This document shows positions 1-8,690 of a DNA stretch of 64,000 bases, one piece after another. The position numbers and the translations under genes were made by a program. The first letter of the stretch is position 1; every line of letters begins with the position of its first letter. The notes beneath the pieces are model-generated. The model was given only the letters and a program-made list of their open reading frames with translations. It had not been told where the DNA came from and did not search any database. The DNA is from CBDDBH01 sp965225625 (GTDB taxonomy: Bacteria; Pseudomonadota; Gammaproteobacteria; JADZEE01). The stretch is from the NCBI GenBank assembly GCA_965225625.1, contig CBDDBH010000028.1, forward strand, positions 246,108-310,107, read 5' to 3'.

Positions 1-1931
1 TCGAGCGCATTGGTGACCAGATTGTTCAGTACCTGGCGCAAGCGGCCGGCATCGGCCGAGATGGTCGGAAGCCCGCTGGCAAAGGCCGTTTGGATATTCA
101 CTGACGAGTTGGCTGCGTGGAATAAATCCAATACCTCTCTTATTAGATCATTCAGATTTACTGCGTGCTGCTGAATTTTCGGAGGTCGGGCGTAATCAGA
201 AAACGTATTCACCATGGTTTTCATGGTTTCAACTTGCGCAATGATCGTGTGGGTCAACCGGTCCAGCGCCTCACTGTCCTCGCTGGCCAGCTTGCCTAAG
301 TATTTGTGACGCAAACGTTCCGCTGAGAGCTGAATGGGTGTTAGCGGATTCTTAATCTCGTGCGCCAGGCGGCGGGCGGCCTCACTCCAAGCTGCATCGC
401 GTTGCCCTCGGAGTAACGCGGTGATGTCATCGAAAACGATGACATGGCCGGTCTGTTCGGGTCCGGCAGCGGCTAGTGAGGTGCCACGACACATCAAAAC
501 CTGGCGCCCGCTATGACCAAATAACACTGCTTGTTCCTGCCAATCTCCGGGGCTCTCGCCTAGGTGTCGCGCGATGCATTCATACAGAGGCCGTATGTGA
601 GCGTTGGCTACGGATATCTCTTTCATCGTATGTTGGGTGTGCCCGAGCAGCGGGATGCCAAGAATTTGTCTGGCACTATCGTTCGCGGTATTTAGTTGCT
701 GGTCCGAGTCCAGCGTCATCACGCCAGATGACAGCCGGCCCAGTACAGCTTCGAGATAAACGCGTTGCGCATCTACTTCGTCACGACTCTGTCTCGCCTC
801 GTCACGTGCGCGCTTAATCTTGCGGGTCATTTCATTAAACGATTTCACCAGAAAACCGAGATCATCTTCGCTGGTTTCCGGAATGGTTGTTTCGTAATGG
901 CCTGCCGCTACAGCCAGTGTGCCACGGGCTAGATTACTGATTGGCGCGGACAGGCGGCGGGCAGAATAAAATGCTGCCAACACGGCGCAGAAAATGCTAA
1001 ACAGCAAAACCAAAGTAAGGGTCATCGTGAAGCTAATTTTTAATTGCTCACGAAGATAGGCAAGTTCAGTATATTTGGCGTATGCCCTCTGCACAGTGTC
1101 CGCCAGGTCATTAATGTGTTCTGCGACAGGGTATAGCGCCTGCAGAATTTGACCGTCGCCGCCCAGGCCCGAATTCGGGACACCCACTGCTACGCGAATC
1201 GCAAGGCCGGAGTCGCGGATGGGATCGAGTCCAATATAACTACTGCCTTGGCGAATTTGCAGCAGGATAGTCTTCGACGGTAGGTTTGGAACAATGTCGA
1301 TATTAGTGCTGCTGGATGCCAGCAGTAGTCCCTGTCTGTTGAGCAAGACTATTTCTTCGGCGCCCGAGCGTTCTCGCAGCGCGTCGAGATCCGGAATGTT
1401 CAGATCGCTGATGTTGGCGACGATAGTGCTACCGGGTGCTCGCAGGAGATCCAGATTCAACAGCGAGGGGCCGCGATTTTCGATCAATTCTCCTGCCATC
1501 TGCGTGGTTTGTTTTAACAAGTCCCGAGAGCGCAGGTCCAGAGCGGCGCGACTGAGTTCCAAGGAGTCCTGCAAAGCGTTCTCGATGCGCACATCGAACC
1601 AACTATCGATGCCACGGCGTAGGAACTCCAATGAGAATCCATACACAATCAACACCGGAGACACGGCCAGCGCAATAAACAGTATCACCATCCTTAAGGT
1701 CAAGCGTGAGCCGGGCTCGCGCTGCCTCAATTGGCGGACCAGACGCCGGATGTTGAACACGATGAGCATCACGAGGGTGACGAGTCCGAGCGAGTTTACT
1801 ACCAGCAGTGCCGAGTACAGTCGGCCGAAGCGCATGGAGTTTTGCGTCGCATCACTCATCATTAGAAGCGATACCAGCAGTAGCAGGCTGAGTACCCCTA
1901 CGCCGATCACAACGGAGATGCGTTTGTTCAT
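1..1931 (-). CDS. ntrY: NtrY-family sensor histidine kinase, C-terminus cut by window edge
   Basis: A membrane histidine kinase, probably the nitrogen-regulation sensor NtrY that phosphorylates NtrX. The reading frame is open from an ATG at 1931 (reverse strand) to the window edge, about 643 codons. Seen in order: three N-terminal hydrophobic segments, an extracytoplasmic stretch, a fourth membrane segment followed by a HAMP linker (about plus positions 800-960), a PAS-like sensor segment (about 560-760), the H-box with AARRLAHEIKNPLTPIQLS (about 345-400) where the histidine is phosphorylated, and the start of the ATPase domain with an N-box ending NNLVTNALE at the very edge. The ATG overlaps the TGA of the upstream DUF4390 gene by four bases, so the two are translationally coupled. 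The partner regulator ntrX would be expected just outside the window. Family assignment is strong; the nitrogen role is inferred from the family. Confidence 0.9.
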   Translation of the reverse strand, partial: MNKRISVVIGVGVLSLLLLVSLLMMSDATQNSMRFGRLYSALLVVNSLGLVTLVMLIVFNIRRLVRQLRQREPGSRLTLRMVILFIALAVSPVLIVYGFSLEFLRRGIDSWFDVRIENALQDSLELSRAALDLRSRDLLKQTTQMAGELIENRGPSLLNLDLLRAPGSTIVANISDLNIPDLDALRERSGAEEIVLLNRQGLLLASSSTNIDIVPNLPSKTILLQIRQGSSYIGLDPIRDSGLAIRVAVGVPNSGLGGDGQILQALYPVAEHINDLADTVQRAYAKYTELAYLREQLKISFTMTLTLVLLFSIFCAVLAAFYSARRLSAPISNLARGTLAVAAGHYETTIPETSEDDLGFLVKSFNEMTRKIKRARDEARQSRDEVDAQRVYLEAVLGRLSSGVMTLDSDQQLNTANDSARQILGIPLLGHTQHTMKEISVANAHIRPLYECIARHLGESPGDWQEQAVLFGHSGRQVLMCRGTSLAAAGPEQTGHVIVFDDITALLRGQRDAAWSEAARRLAHEIKNPLTPIQLSAERLRHKYLGKLASEDSEALDRLTHTIIAQVETMKTMVNTFSDYARPPKIQQHAVNLNDLIREVLDLFHAANSSVNIQTAFASGLPTISADAGRLRQVLNNLVTNAL

Positions 1932-2512
1932 TGGTTCAGGGCCAATGAGTACCAACCACTGGACATCCGCCAATTAGGCGAAATGTACGCTATCGGGCGC
2001 AGCGGAGCGGGCAACGACTCAATATCGAGTCGGGAGCGGATCATTGCGACGTAGTCTTTGCTTGGATCTGTCGTGCTTTGTTCGGTAATTGGAATCGGAT
2101 CCAACAAACTCAGAGAATCAATCGCGGCCTCCAAAGATTCGAAGATGCGACGTGAATCCAGTGACGTGTTGATCACCAGATATTGCTTACTGAGTGCGTG
2201 GCGTTCCAGGCGATAGCCTTGCACCGCACGGGCAACGACGGGATCCCATAAATATCGGCGCTTGCGTTTAATCTCTACCTCTATGTATATCGTCAGGCTC
2301 ACCCCATTTGCGAGCGCCTCCAACGATTCCTCGCTGAACTCGAAGCTCGCTTGCGCGGCGATGGTGTATATGTCGTTAATGACGTCGATGGATGCTCCGG
2401 TTATGCCGAAACCGGAACACCAGCTTGTGCTACTTAGGCAAGCAAACAGCAGCGCGGTGGCTAACTGGATTCCGCCGAAATTTCGCACGCTAGGTTTTAC
2501 TAAGAACCGCAT
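1928..2512 (-). CDS. DUF4390 family exported protein
   Basis: A small protein of the DUF4390 family, function unknown. It resembles family members by its conserved core (region starting SFEFSEESLEALANGVSL and the stretch ending in YISPNWRMSSGWYSL) and by its position between rsmB and ntrY, where this family is usually found. The start chosen at 2512 gives MRFLVKPSVRNF followed by a hydrophobic run and a likely signal-peptidase site near SSTSWCSG, so the product should be exported. Longer in-frame starts at 2524 and 2560 would overlap rsmB further. The gene overlaps the end of rsmB by about 23 bases and shares ATGA with ntrY, so all three are likely one transcript. Possible role in supporting the NtrY sensor is inference only. 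Confidence 0.75.
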   Translation of the reverse strand: MRFLVKPSVRNFGGIQLATALLFACLSSTSWCSGFGITGASIDVINDIYTIAAQASFEFSEESLEALANGVSLTIYIEVEIKRKRRYLWDPVVARAVQGYRLERHALSKQYLVINTSLDSRRIFESLEAAIDSLSLLDPIPITEQSTTDPSKDYVAMIRSRLDIESLPAPLRPIAYISPNWRMSSGWYSLALNQ

Positions 2513-3821
2513 AAAAAAATCCATCCATATCCGCTTCTCCCGGAAGGATCTGACGCCCAAAACCCGTTTCCAATCCCCAATCTACCGTGATTCGCAAATG
2601 TTTTGCGTTTTCGTTGCGCGCTGCGAATTGTCGAACCTGTTCGGCATTTTCCGTGGGCAGAATCGAGCATGTTGCATACACAAGCCTACCCTCCGGGGCC
2701 AGCAGGGGCCATAGTGATTCGAGCAACTCGCGTTGTTGTTGCGCAAATTGCTGGATATCACTGGCGCGACGCAGGTGCTTTATATCGGGATGGCGGCGGA
2801 TCACGCCGGTCGCCGAGCATGGTGCGTCGAGCAAAATTCGATCAAATGCGACGCCGTCCCACCAAATATCGGGACGCTTCGCGTCCGCGCACAATACCTG
2901 TGCAGTTAGGTTTGTTCGTGCAAGGTTTTGTTCAATGCGTGCGCAGCGTTGGGGATCGTTGTCCACCGCGAGAAGCTCAATGTCATCGGCGATTTCCAGC
3001 AGATGAGTTGTTTTGCCGCCCGGCGCCGCGCACGCGTCCAATACGCGCTGGCCGGGCTGCGCATTGAGCAGTGGTGCCGCCAGCTGGGCCGCTGCATCCT
3101 GTACTGATACGGTTCCGGCATTGAAATCTGGGATGGCATCAACCGCAAGTGGAGAATCCAGAGTTATCCCTTGCGGACAGTGCGCCGGCAGTTGGTAGGC
3201 AATCCCGCAAGCTCGCAACTTGTCCAGATAACTGGCGCGGGAGCCTGCGCGCGCGTTTGCACGCAACGTCAAGGGGGGCCGCTGATTGTTCGCGTCCAGT
3301 GCACTCTGCCAGTGTTCGGGCCAACTCTGGCGAACGACGTCGATAAACCACTCCGGATGGGCGTATCGGACCTCGGGATTGCTTCCCAGGCGAGCATCTA
3401 TTGTGCTGCGCTCGCGAGCGTGACGGCGCAGTACCGCATTTACCAAAGGCACCGCCCAAGGTTTGTTTAGTTCGCGGCATGCTTGAACTGTTTCCATGAC
3501 AGCGGCATGTTGCGGAACGTTCATATGGCGTTGTTGATAGAGGCCGACGCCGATAAGGGCGTTGATGTCGCTGTGTTTGGTCGCCAGCGGGCGTTCTAAA
3601 AGCGCATCAATCAGGTGCGCAAGCTGCGACCACCAACGCAGCGTGCCGAAGCAAAGTTCACGCGTCAGCGCTGAGGTGTTGTTACTATCAGAATCGTTGG
3701 TTGCGGCATTTGAGTGACCCATTGAGCGTCCGCCGACGATTACTGAGGCAACCATACGTGCTGCGCTCGCACGCGCATTTGTTTGTCCGTGAGTGGAGGC
3801 GATATGAGTCTGTCTGTTCAA
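2490..3821 (-). CDS. rsmB: 16S rRNA (cytosine-967-C5)-methyltransferase RsmB
   Basis: Methylates C967 of 16S rRNA using S-adenosylmethionine, in the cytoplasm. The N-terminal part (about residues 20-160) resembles the NusB RNA-binding fold, including RELCFGTLRWW. The C-terminal part is a Rossmann methyltransferase with the SAM loop DACAAPGGKTTHLLE, the motif-IV cysteine in LLDAPCSATGVIRRHP and the motif-VI cysteine in YATCSILPTEN; the two cysteines are the release and nucleophile residues of m5C methyltransferases. Length 443 residues is normal for the family. The ATG at 3821 is the longest start; a slightly shorter one is possible because the first 20 residues are not conserved. It follows fmt by about 80 bases, the usual fmt-rsmB order. 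Confidence 0.95.
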   Translation of the reverse strand: MNRQTHIASTHGQTNARASAARMVASVIVGGRSMGHSNAATNDSDSNNTSALTRELCFGTLRWWSQLAHLIDALLERPLATKHSDINALIGVGLYQQRHMNVPQHAAVMETVQACRELNKPWAVPLVNAVLRRHARERSTIDARLGSNPEVRYAHPEWFIDVVRQSWPEHWQSALDANNQRPPLTLRANARAGSRASYLDKLRACGIAYQLPAHCPQGITLDSPLAVDAIPDFNAGTVSVQDAAAQLAAPLLNAQPGQRVLDACAAPGGKTTHLLEIADDIELLAVDNDPQRCARIEQNLARTNLTAQVLCADAKRPDIWWDGVAFDRILLDAPCSATGVIRRHPDIKHLRRASDIQQFAQQQRELLESLWPLLAPEGRLVYATCSILPTENAEQVRQFAARNENAKHLRITVDWGLETGFGRQILPGEADMDGFFYAVLSKT

Positions 3822-3903
3822 GCGATTGTCTTAGTGCGCATGGCAGAATATCTCGAACGTGCGCGGTGGTCGGAAAGTGGTGAATTAACCGCAATCAACT
3901 CGC

Positions 3904-4872
3904 TTAGCTCAATTGGTCGGGCTCATCGAACATTTCGTGTCGCGCGTTGACGAAATCCCCCGCAGCCACCGGCTTTCGACCGGGCGCCTGTAAGCGGGTT
4001 ATCCGCAGCGCACCATCTTGCGTTGCGACATCGATGCCGGTCGCGCCAGCGTTCAATATAGCGCCCGGTGGCCGGTTTGCCGCTGCTGGTATCGTCTCGG
4101 CCTCCCAGATTCTAAGGGGCGTTTGCAAAAGCGTCGCAACCGCGACTGGCCGCGGGTTCAGCGCTCTGACTTTGCGTTCAAGTACCGCGGCCGGCTGAGC
4201 CCAATCCAAAATTGTATCTTCCTTTACAAGTTTCGCGGCGTAGGTTGCGCGGCTGTGATCTTGAGCTTTTGCTGCTGCGTTTCCTCGCGCGATGGCCCGC
4301 AAAGTTTCAAGTAGCGACTTAGCACCCAGTTCGGCGAGGCGCTCTCGCAGAGATCCCGCCGTGTCTTGGGCGGTGATCTGACAGCGCTCTTGCAAATAGA
4401 CCGGGCCGCTGTCCAACGCCTCCTCGAGTTCCATGATGCTGATACCGGTTTCGCTGTCGCCTGCGAGCAAAGCTCGCTCGATTGGGGCTGCTCCGCGCCA
4501 GCGCGGCAATAACGACGCGTGCACGTTAATGTTTGCCAGTCGTGCAATATCAAGGAACGCTCGTGGCAGAATGAGACCGTAAGCGACGACTACAAGCACA
4601 TCAGGTGCTGCCGCCTGTAGCGTATCGCTTGCATCGGACCCGTTTAATTTGGCTGGCTGCAAGATAGGGAATTGGTTCTGCAGGGCAAGTTGTTTCACAG
4701 CCCCAGCGGTAATTTTACGGCCGCGGCCGGAGCGCCGATCCGGCTGCGTCAGGATTGTACAAATCTGATGTTCAGACTCGATTAATCGACGCAGAGCCAC
4801 CGCCGCGAACTCCGGAGTCCCGGCGAATGCGATGCGAAGCGACCTTGATTTGTTTATAGGCGTGTCAGCCAT
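3904..4872 (-). CDS. fmt: Methionyl-tRNA formyltransferase
   Basis: Formylates methionyl-initiator tRNA using 10-formyltetrahydrofolate. The start is the ATG at 4872, giving 322 residues beginning MADTPINKSRSLRIAFAGTPEFA, the normal Fmt length. The frame is open further upstream to 5232, but that extension is translated repeat DNA and lacks Fmt homology. Key features: the N-terminal Rossmann start AFAGTPEFAA, the folate-site signature VHASLLPRWRGAAPIERALL with catalytic Asn/His just before it, and Asp in GDSETGISIMEL. The C-terminal OB-like domain follows from about residue 205. Its usual upstream partner def is present but separated by 230 bases holding a hairpin-rich repeat. Confidence 0.95.
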   Translation of the reverse strand: MADTPINKSRSLRIAFAGTPEFAAVALRRLIESEHQICTILTQPDRRSGRGRKITAGAVKQLALQNQFPILQPAKLNGSDASDTLQAAAPDVLVVVAYGLILPRAFLDIARLANINVHASLLPRWRGAAPIERALLAGDSETGISIMELEEALDSGPVYLQERCQITAQDTAGSLRERLAELGAKSLLETLRAIARGNAAAKAQDHSRATYAAKLVKEDTILDWAQPAAVLERKVRALNPRPVAVATLLQTPLRIWEAETIPAAANRPPGAILNAGATGIDVATQDGALRITRLQAPGRKPVAAGDFVNARHEMFDEPDQLS

Positions 4873-4978
4873 TGCGCATAACTCGATTTGATCGTGAACG
4901 AGGTCGCGATGCCGTACAATCTGTATTTTTCCGCTACTAACATCTAGACATTTACGATAAGCGGGTTTCACGAGCATC

Positions 4979-5105
4979 GCGCGGCGTGACCGCCAGGGAT
5001 GGCGGAAATGCAGACCATGCACGCCTGCACGGATGCAGGCGGTAGAACGACGCAGGAGCCAAAGTCGAGAAGCGTTTGTCTGCCCTTCGTGCAATATGCG
5101 GGTTA
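4979..5105 (-). repeat. Short copy of a hairpin-rich interspersed repeat (copy A)
   Basis: Read on the minus strand this segment begins at the def stop codon with CCCGCATATTGCACGAAGG and matches the element at 63652-63961 over most of its length, including GGCAGACAAACGCT, CTCGACTTTGGCTCCTGCG and GGTCTGCATTTCCGC. It contains two clean hairpins: 4990-4995 with 5000-5005 (6-bp stem) and 5022-5029 with 5034-5041 (8-bp stem). Both have a tetraloop reading TCCC or TCCG on the minus strand. It lies inside the def-fmt operon. Compared with copy B it lacks about 180 central bases. Confidence 0.85.
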
Positions 5106-5618
5106 GAGCGCTAGGCGCAATTCGGTGCGTTGTTCCTTTTCCACACGCTTGCGGATACGGCTTCGTTTTAGCTGTGACAAGCGGTCGATAAATAATTTTC
5201 CCTCGAGATGGTCCATTTCGTGTTGGATACACACGGATAACAAACCCTCAGCTTCGAGTTCAAAATCCTCGCCGGCAACATCGAGTGCGTGCACCTGAAT
5301 TTTCTCAGCGCGACTGACCGGCTCGTATACACCCGGTACGGAGAGGCATCCTTCCTCTATCTCATCAATGCCTTCCTGACTAAGCAGTCGAGGATTGATG
5401 AGGCACATGGGGTTGCCCCGGTCTTCGCTCACGTCAAGCACGATAACGCGTTCGTGGACATTAACCTGGGTTGCCGCCAGACCAATTCCTGGCGCCGCGT
5501 ACATGGTTTCGAACATGTCAGCGACCAGGTCCCTGATGCGCTGATCAACGACAGACACTGGCTGGGCTTTGGTACGCAGCAGCGGATCGGGATAATGCAG
5601 AATGTTTAATATAGTCAT
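5103..5618 (-). CDS. def: Peptide deformylase
   Basis: Removes the formyl group from the N-terminus of nascent proteins. All three metal-site motifs of the family are visible: [21 protein letters not shown] (Cys ligand) and HEMDHLEGK (two His ligands and catalytic Glu). The start at 5618 gives [21 protein letters not shown], which matches the usual N-terminus of deformylases; an ATG nine codons upstream (5645) is open but adds residues not typical of the family. Product is about 171 residues, normal length. It is the first gene of the def-fmt-rsmB-DUF4390-ntrY set and is divergent from the LysM gene. Confidence 0.95.
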   Translation of the reverse strand: MTILNILHYPDPLLRTKAQPVSVVDQRIRDLVADMFETMYAAPGIGLAATQVNVHERVIVLDVSEDRGNPMCLINPRLLSQEGIDEIEEGCLSVPGVYEPVSRAEKIQVHALDVAGEDFELEAEGLLSVCIQHEMDHLEGKLFIDRLSQLKRSRIRKRVEKEQRTELRLAL

Positions 5619-5782
5619 ACTGGGACGCATCGATAAGCGTGCCAAGCATATCTATAAAATTCTTATTCTTCAACGGGATAGGGGTGCAGATTTAAATGGT
5701 CAGAAATGCTCCAGTGGCCAGAGTTAGGATCTTAGGAATTTTCTGCTAAACTACATTAACCATTGCGCGTAAGGGTATTGAG
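5619..5782. promoter_or_regulatory. Divergent promoter region between def and the LysM gene
   Basis: This intergenic stretch separates two genes reading away from each other, so it must hold a promoter for each. It is more AT-rich than its surroundings. On the plus strand the segment around 5738-5757 (ttttctgctaaactacatta) has a TAAACT-like -10 candidate. No perfect consensus pair is seen, so exact sites are not claimed. Confidence 0.4.
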
Positions 5783-6907
5783 ATGTTTAGAAAAATTGCA
5801 CTAATTTTTGTGTGTTTCGGATTTATTGCGGTGGCGTCAGCTGATGAATTGACGCTCAGTCCAGACCATCCGCAGAGTTACGTGGTCGAGGAAGGGGATA
5901 CGCTTTGGGACATATCGGCACGGTTCCTGGCGGAGCCCTGGCGCTGGCCCGAATTGTGGGAAGCCAACCCGCAGGTAGAAAATCCACATTTGATTTACCC
6001 GGGTGATCAATTGAGCCTGCAGTGGCGCGATGGTCGTCCGTACCTGAGTGTCGGCGGCCGCTATCGGGGAGACCGCCGCATCAAGCTCTCACCGCAGATC
6101 CGCGAAAGCATACATGATACTGCGATCGACCCTATCCCACTTGACGCGATCCGCCAGTTTCTTTCTCGTCCACAGGTTGTCAGCGAGGGCGAACTGGAAG
6201 CGGCAGCCTATATTGCCGCGAGTGAAGAGGACCACATTGTTAACGGCACCGAGGCGCGCATATACGTGCGCGGCTTATCATCTGCACACGGTAACCGCTA
6301 TACCATCGTGCGAGGCGGCGACGTCTATCGCGATCCGGAGACGAATGCGGTGCTTGGCTACGAGGCGTTATACGTGGGCGATGCCGTGGTTGCACGGTTC
6401 GGCGATCCGGCTACTGCCGTCGTTATTCGAGCCGCACGTGAAGTCTTGAATGGCGATCGGCTGTTGCCGCAGGTGGAAGAGCAAACGCCGCGCTACGTTC
6501 CACACGCACCAGGTCAGAGTGTAGACGGCCGGATATTGTCCGTGCTCGATGGCGTCTCGCAAATCGGGCAAAATCAGATCGTGGTGCTGAGCCGAGGCGC
6601 GAGCTCAGGATTGGAACCTGGCCACGTACTGTCAATACATACCGCGGGCGAGGATGCACGTGACCGTCACGCAGGCGTAAGTCCTTATCAGGAGAGGAAC
6701 GTCCAACCCAATGCGCTGGCGCGATTCTTTGGCGCGATCGCCGATGCCTACGGCACCGAAAACGACCAAGCTGGCGAACCGATTCAATTGCCTGAAGAGC
6801 GCGCCGGCGAACTTATGATTTTTCGGGTTTACGATCAGATTAGTTATGGGCTGGTCATGAACATTAATCGCCCAATCCACGTCAACGATCGCGTGCGGGA
6901 GCCTTAA
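5783..6907 (+). CDS. LysM-domain peptidoglycan-binding protein
   Basis: An exported protein expected to bind peptidoglycan. It has a signal peptide (MFRKIALIFVCFGFIAVASA, cleavage after about residue 20) followed by one LysM domain at about residues 33-80, recognisable as SYVVEEGDTLWDIS through HLIYPGDQL. The remaining 290 residues belong to the long-LysM proteins usually found next to dprA and def in Gammaproteobacteria; their function beyond wall binding is not established. Length 374 residues fits these relatives. Start at ATG 5783 is supported by the signal peptide. It is divergent from def and is followed by dprA after about 110 bases. Confidence 0.9.
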   Translation: MFRKIALIFVCFGFIAVASADELTLSPDHPQSYVVEEGDTLWDISARFLAEPWRWPELWEANPQVENPHLIYPGDQLSLQWRDGRPYLSVGGRYRGDRRIKLSPQIRESIHDTAIDPIPLDAIRQFLSRPQVVSEGELEAAAYIAASEEDHIVNGTEARIYVRGLSSAHGNRYTIVRGGDVYRDPETNAVLGYEALYVGDAVVARFGDPATAVVIRAAREVLNGDRLLPQVEEQTPRYVPHAPGQSVDGRILSVLDGVSQIGQNQIVVLSRGASSGLEPGHVLSIHTAGEDARDRHAGVSPYQERNVQPNALARFFGAIADAYGTENDQAGEPIQLPEERAGELMIFRVYDQISYGLVMNINRPIHVNDRVREP

Positions 6908-6991
6908 ACCGCTTTAGTGACACCTGCGCACGAACGCTGCGATTAATAGCTTAGTAGGGGTCATCCGCACCTAACGCCACATTGTCTTTTT

Positions 6992-7026
6992 GGACACGGG
7001 CCACGCTATTATCGTGGCCCGTGTCC
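6992..7026 (+). repeat. Perfect 14-bp inverted repeat across the dprA start
   Basis: Arms GGACACGGGCCACG at 6992-7005 and its exact complement at 7013-7026 enclose a 7-base loop (ctattat). The right arm covers the GTG at 7021 that is the likely dprA start. There is no T-run after the stem on either strand, so it is not a standard intrinsic terminator. Confidence 0.8.
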
Positions 7027-8151
7027 GATCAATCTTTGACTCACACTGAACACTGGTTGGCGCTAGCGCACGCGCCGGCGCTCGGCATCGCCTGTGTCCG
7101 CGCTCTGCTAAGCGGCACGGTCGATCCCGAAACATTGTTGACTGCGCGAGCTACTGAGCTCGATACGATCGGAGTGAGCCCGCGCGCACGGAAATACCTG
7201 GCATCACCCGAGTGGCCGTCGGTGGAGCAGGATCGCCGTTGGCTGGAAAAACCAAACCACCATCTGCTTACCCTGCAATCAGCAAACTATCCCGAATTGC
7301 TCAAGCAGATTGCGGATCCGCCTGTGGTGTTGTTTGCCGTTGGCGATCTCGATAGCTTGTTGTTGCCGCAGATCGCAATTGTTGGCAGTCGCAATGCCAG
7401 CCGTAACGGCGAACGCACCAGCCATGAATTCGCGGCAGTGTTGGCGCGGGCCGGTCTGGCGGTAACCAGCGGCCTAGCGCTAGGTATCGACGGCGCCGCA
7501 CATCGCGGAGCTCTCGAGGGGCCTGGAATTACGATCGCGGTTCTGGGTACCGGACCTGATCGAATTTATCCAGCCGAACATAGCGATCTGGCCGAAAAGA
7601 TCGTCGCTAGCGGTGTATTGCTGACTGAATACCCACCGCATACCGGCGTAAAACGTGCGGCTTTTCCGCGCCGTAACCGCATTATCGCCGGGATGTCCGT
7701 TGGCACGCTGGTTGTTGAAGCCGCCGCCAAGAGTGGTTCCTTGATTACCGCCAGGCAGGCGTTAGAACAAGGACGGGAGGTTTTTGCAATCCCCGGCTCA
7801 ATTCACAATCCGTTGGCTCGTGGTTGTCACGCACTGATACGTGATGGCGCGAAGTTGGTGGAGAGCGTCGACGATATTTTCGAAGAACTTGTGCCGTTAA
7901 TCGGAGCGCTAAAACGTCGTGTGACCGTTGCTGACGGGGAACAACAAGTGAGTTCGGCGGAACTGGATGAGCAATATCAGCTGTTGCTGGGCACGTTCGA
8001 ATACGAGCCCGTCGCAGTGGATATACTGGTAGATAGAACCGGATTGACGGCCAGTGAGGTTTCCTCCATGCTGTTAATCTTGGAACTCGACGGATACGTG
8101 GATTCACAGCCGGGCGGTATCTACATCAGGAGTTCAATAAAGGGCAAATGA
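7021..8151 (+). CDS. dprA: DNA-processing protein DprA
   Basis: Loads RecA onto incoming single-stranded DNA during natural transformation; widespread also in non-transforming bacteria. The Rossmann-like DprA/Smf core is clear: VGSRNASRNGERTS, SGLALGIDGAAHRGAL, AVLGTGPDRIYPAEH and FPRRNRIIAG (about residues 110-240). A winged-helix C-terminal domain follows (LTASEVSSMLLILELDGYV). No ATG is available near the N-terminus. GTG at 7021 gives VSDQSLTHTEHWLALAHAP, a plausible beginning, while TTG at 6982 would add 13 residues encoded by the left arm of the inverted repeat. Neither has a good Shine-Dalgarno sequence at normal spacing. The stop TGA overlaps the smg start (ATGATG). Confidence 0.92.
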   Translation: MSDQSLTHTEHWLALAHAPALGIACVRALLSGTVDPETLLTARATELDTIGVSPRARKYLASPEWPSVEQDRRWLEKPNHHLLTLQSANYPELLKQIADPPVVLFAVGDLDSLLLPQIAIVGSRNASRNGERTSHEFAAVLARAGLAVTSGLALGIDGAAHRGALEGPGITIAVLGTGPDRIYPAEHSDLAEKIVASGVLLTEYPPHTGVKRAAFPRRNRIIAGMSVGTLVVEAAAKSGSLITARQALEQGREVFAIPGSIHNPLARGCHALIRDGAKLVESVDDIFEELVPLIGALKRRVTVADGEQQVSSAELDEQYQLLLGTFEYEPVAVDILVDRTGLTASEVSSMLLILELDGYVDSQPGGIYIRSSIKGK

Positions 8152-8567
8152 TGAAACAAACGGTTCTTGACGTCCTTATTTATCTGTTTGAGAACTACAT
8201 GGACGAGGAGATCGATCTTACGATTGACCGGGAATCGATCCACAGCGCTTTGACCGGTGCGGGGTTCGATGACCACCAGGTAAGTAAAGCATTCGATTGG
8301 CTACAGGTCCTTGCCGAGAGCGGCGACGAAAAGGCAGAAAGTCCGGCCTGCGGCGGTGGCAGCATTCGGGTATTTTCCTCCGAAGAAGAATCGAAACTAG
8401 ACGTCGAAAGTCGAGGATTCCTGCTGTTTCTAGAGCAGACGGGTGTGCTCGGTCAAACGAGTCGCGAACTGGTTATTGACCGGGTCATGGCGCTGGAGGC
8501 CGAAGATATCGATCTGGAACAGCTCAAATGGGTCGTTTTGATGGTGCTGTTCAACCAACCGGGATAA
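8148..8567 (+). CDS. smg: Smg/DUF494 family protein with premature stop
   Basis: A member of the Smg (DUF494) family, function not well defined, normally encoded between dprA and topA. Family features are clear: MKQTVLDVLIYLFENYMDEE at the start, SRGFLLFLEQTGVL and LKWVVLMVLFNQPG near the end. The reading frame ends with TAA at 8565-8567. Immediately after it, in the same frame, codons 8568-8630 encode EEAFVWIEDIVMDQLDRSLH and a TAG; this is the tail expected of Smg proteins (the E. coli protein ends [20 protein letters not shown] and then MLH, from memory). The gene therefore seems to have lost its last 20-odd residues to a nonsense change such as CAA to TAA. ATG at 8148 or 8151 both fit; it overlaps the dprA stop. 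Confidence 0.85.
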   Translation: MMKQTVLDVLIYLFENYMDEEIDLTIDRESIHSALTGAGFDDHQVSKAFDWLQVLAESGDEKAESPACGGGSIRVFSSEEESKLDVESRGFLLFLEQTGVLGQTSRELVIDRVMALEAEDIDLEQLKWVVLMVLFNQPG

Positions 8568-8630
8568 GAGGAGGCGTTCGTTTGGATAGAAGATATCGTG
8601 ATGGATCAGCTGGACCGGAGTCTGCACTAG
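8568..8630 (+). pseudogene. smg: Separated in-frame C-terminal tail of smg
   Basis: Twenty sense codons in frame with smg, directly following its TAA and ending in TAG at 8628-8630. The peptide EEAFVWIEDIVMDQLDRSLH resembles the conserved end of Smg proteins, which typically finish with a short helix and LH. No start codon or ribosome site serves it, so it is translated only if the TAA is read through. Confidence 0.7.
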
Positions 8631-8690
8631 ATAAGCAAACGCGACACCCTGCAACATCTCACCAAATAGTCGTCGCAACCTGCCGCATTC

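Noticed and set aside
4873..5232. A 120-residue N-terminal extension of Fmt
   Set aside because: It is translated repeat and leader sequence, has no formyltransferase homology, and a normal Fmt start (ATG 4872) follows.
6992..7026. The dprA inverted repeat as a transcription terminator of the LysM gene
   Set aside because: No T-run follows the stem on either strand, and the right arm extends into the dprA coding region.
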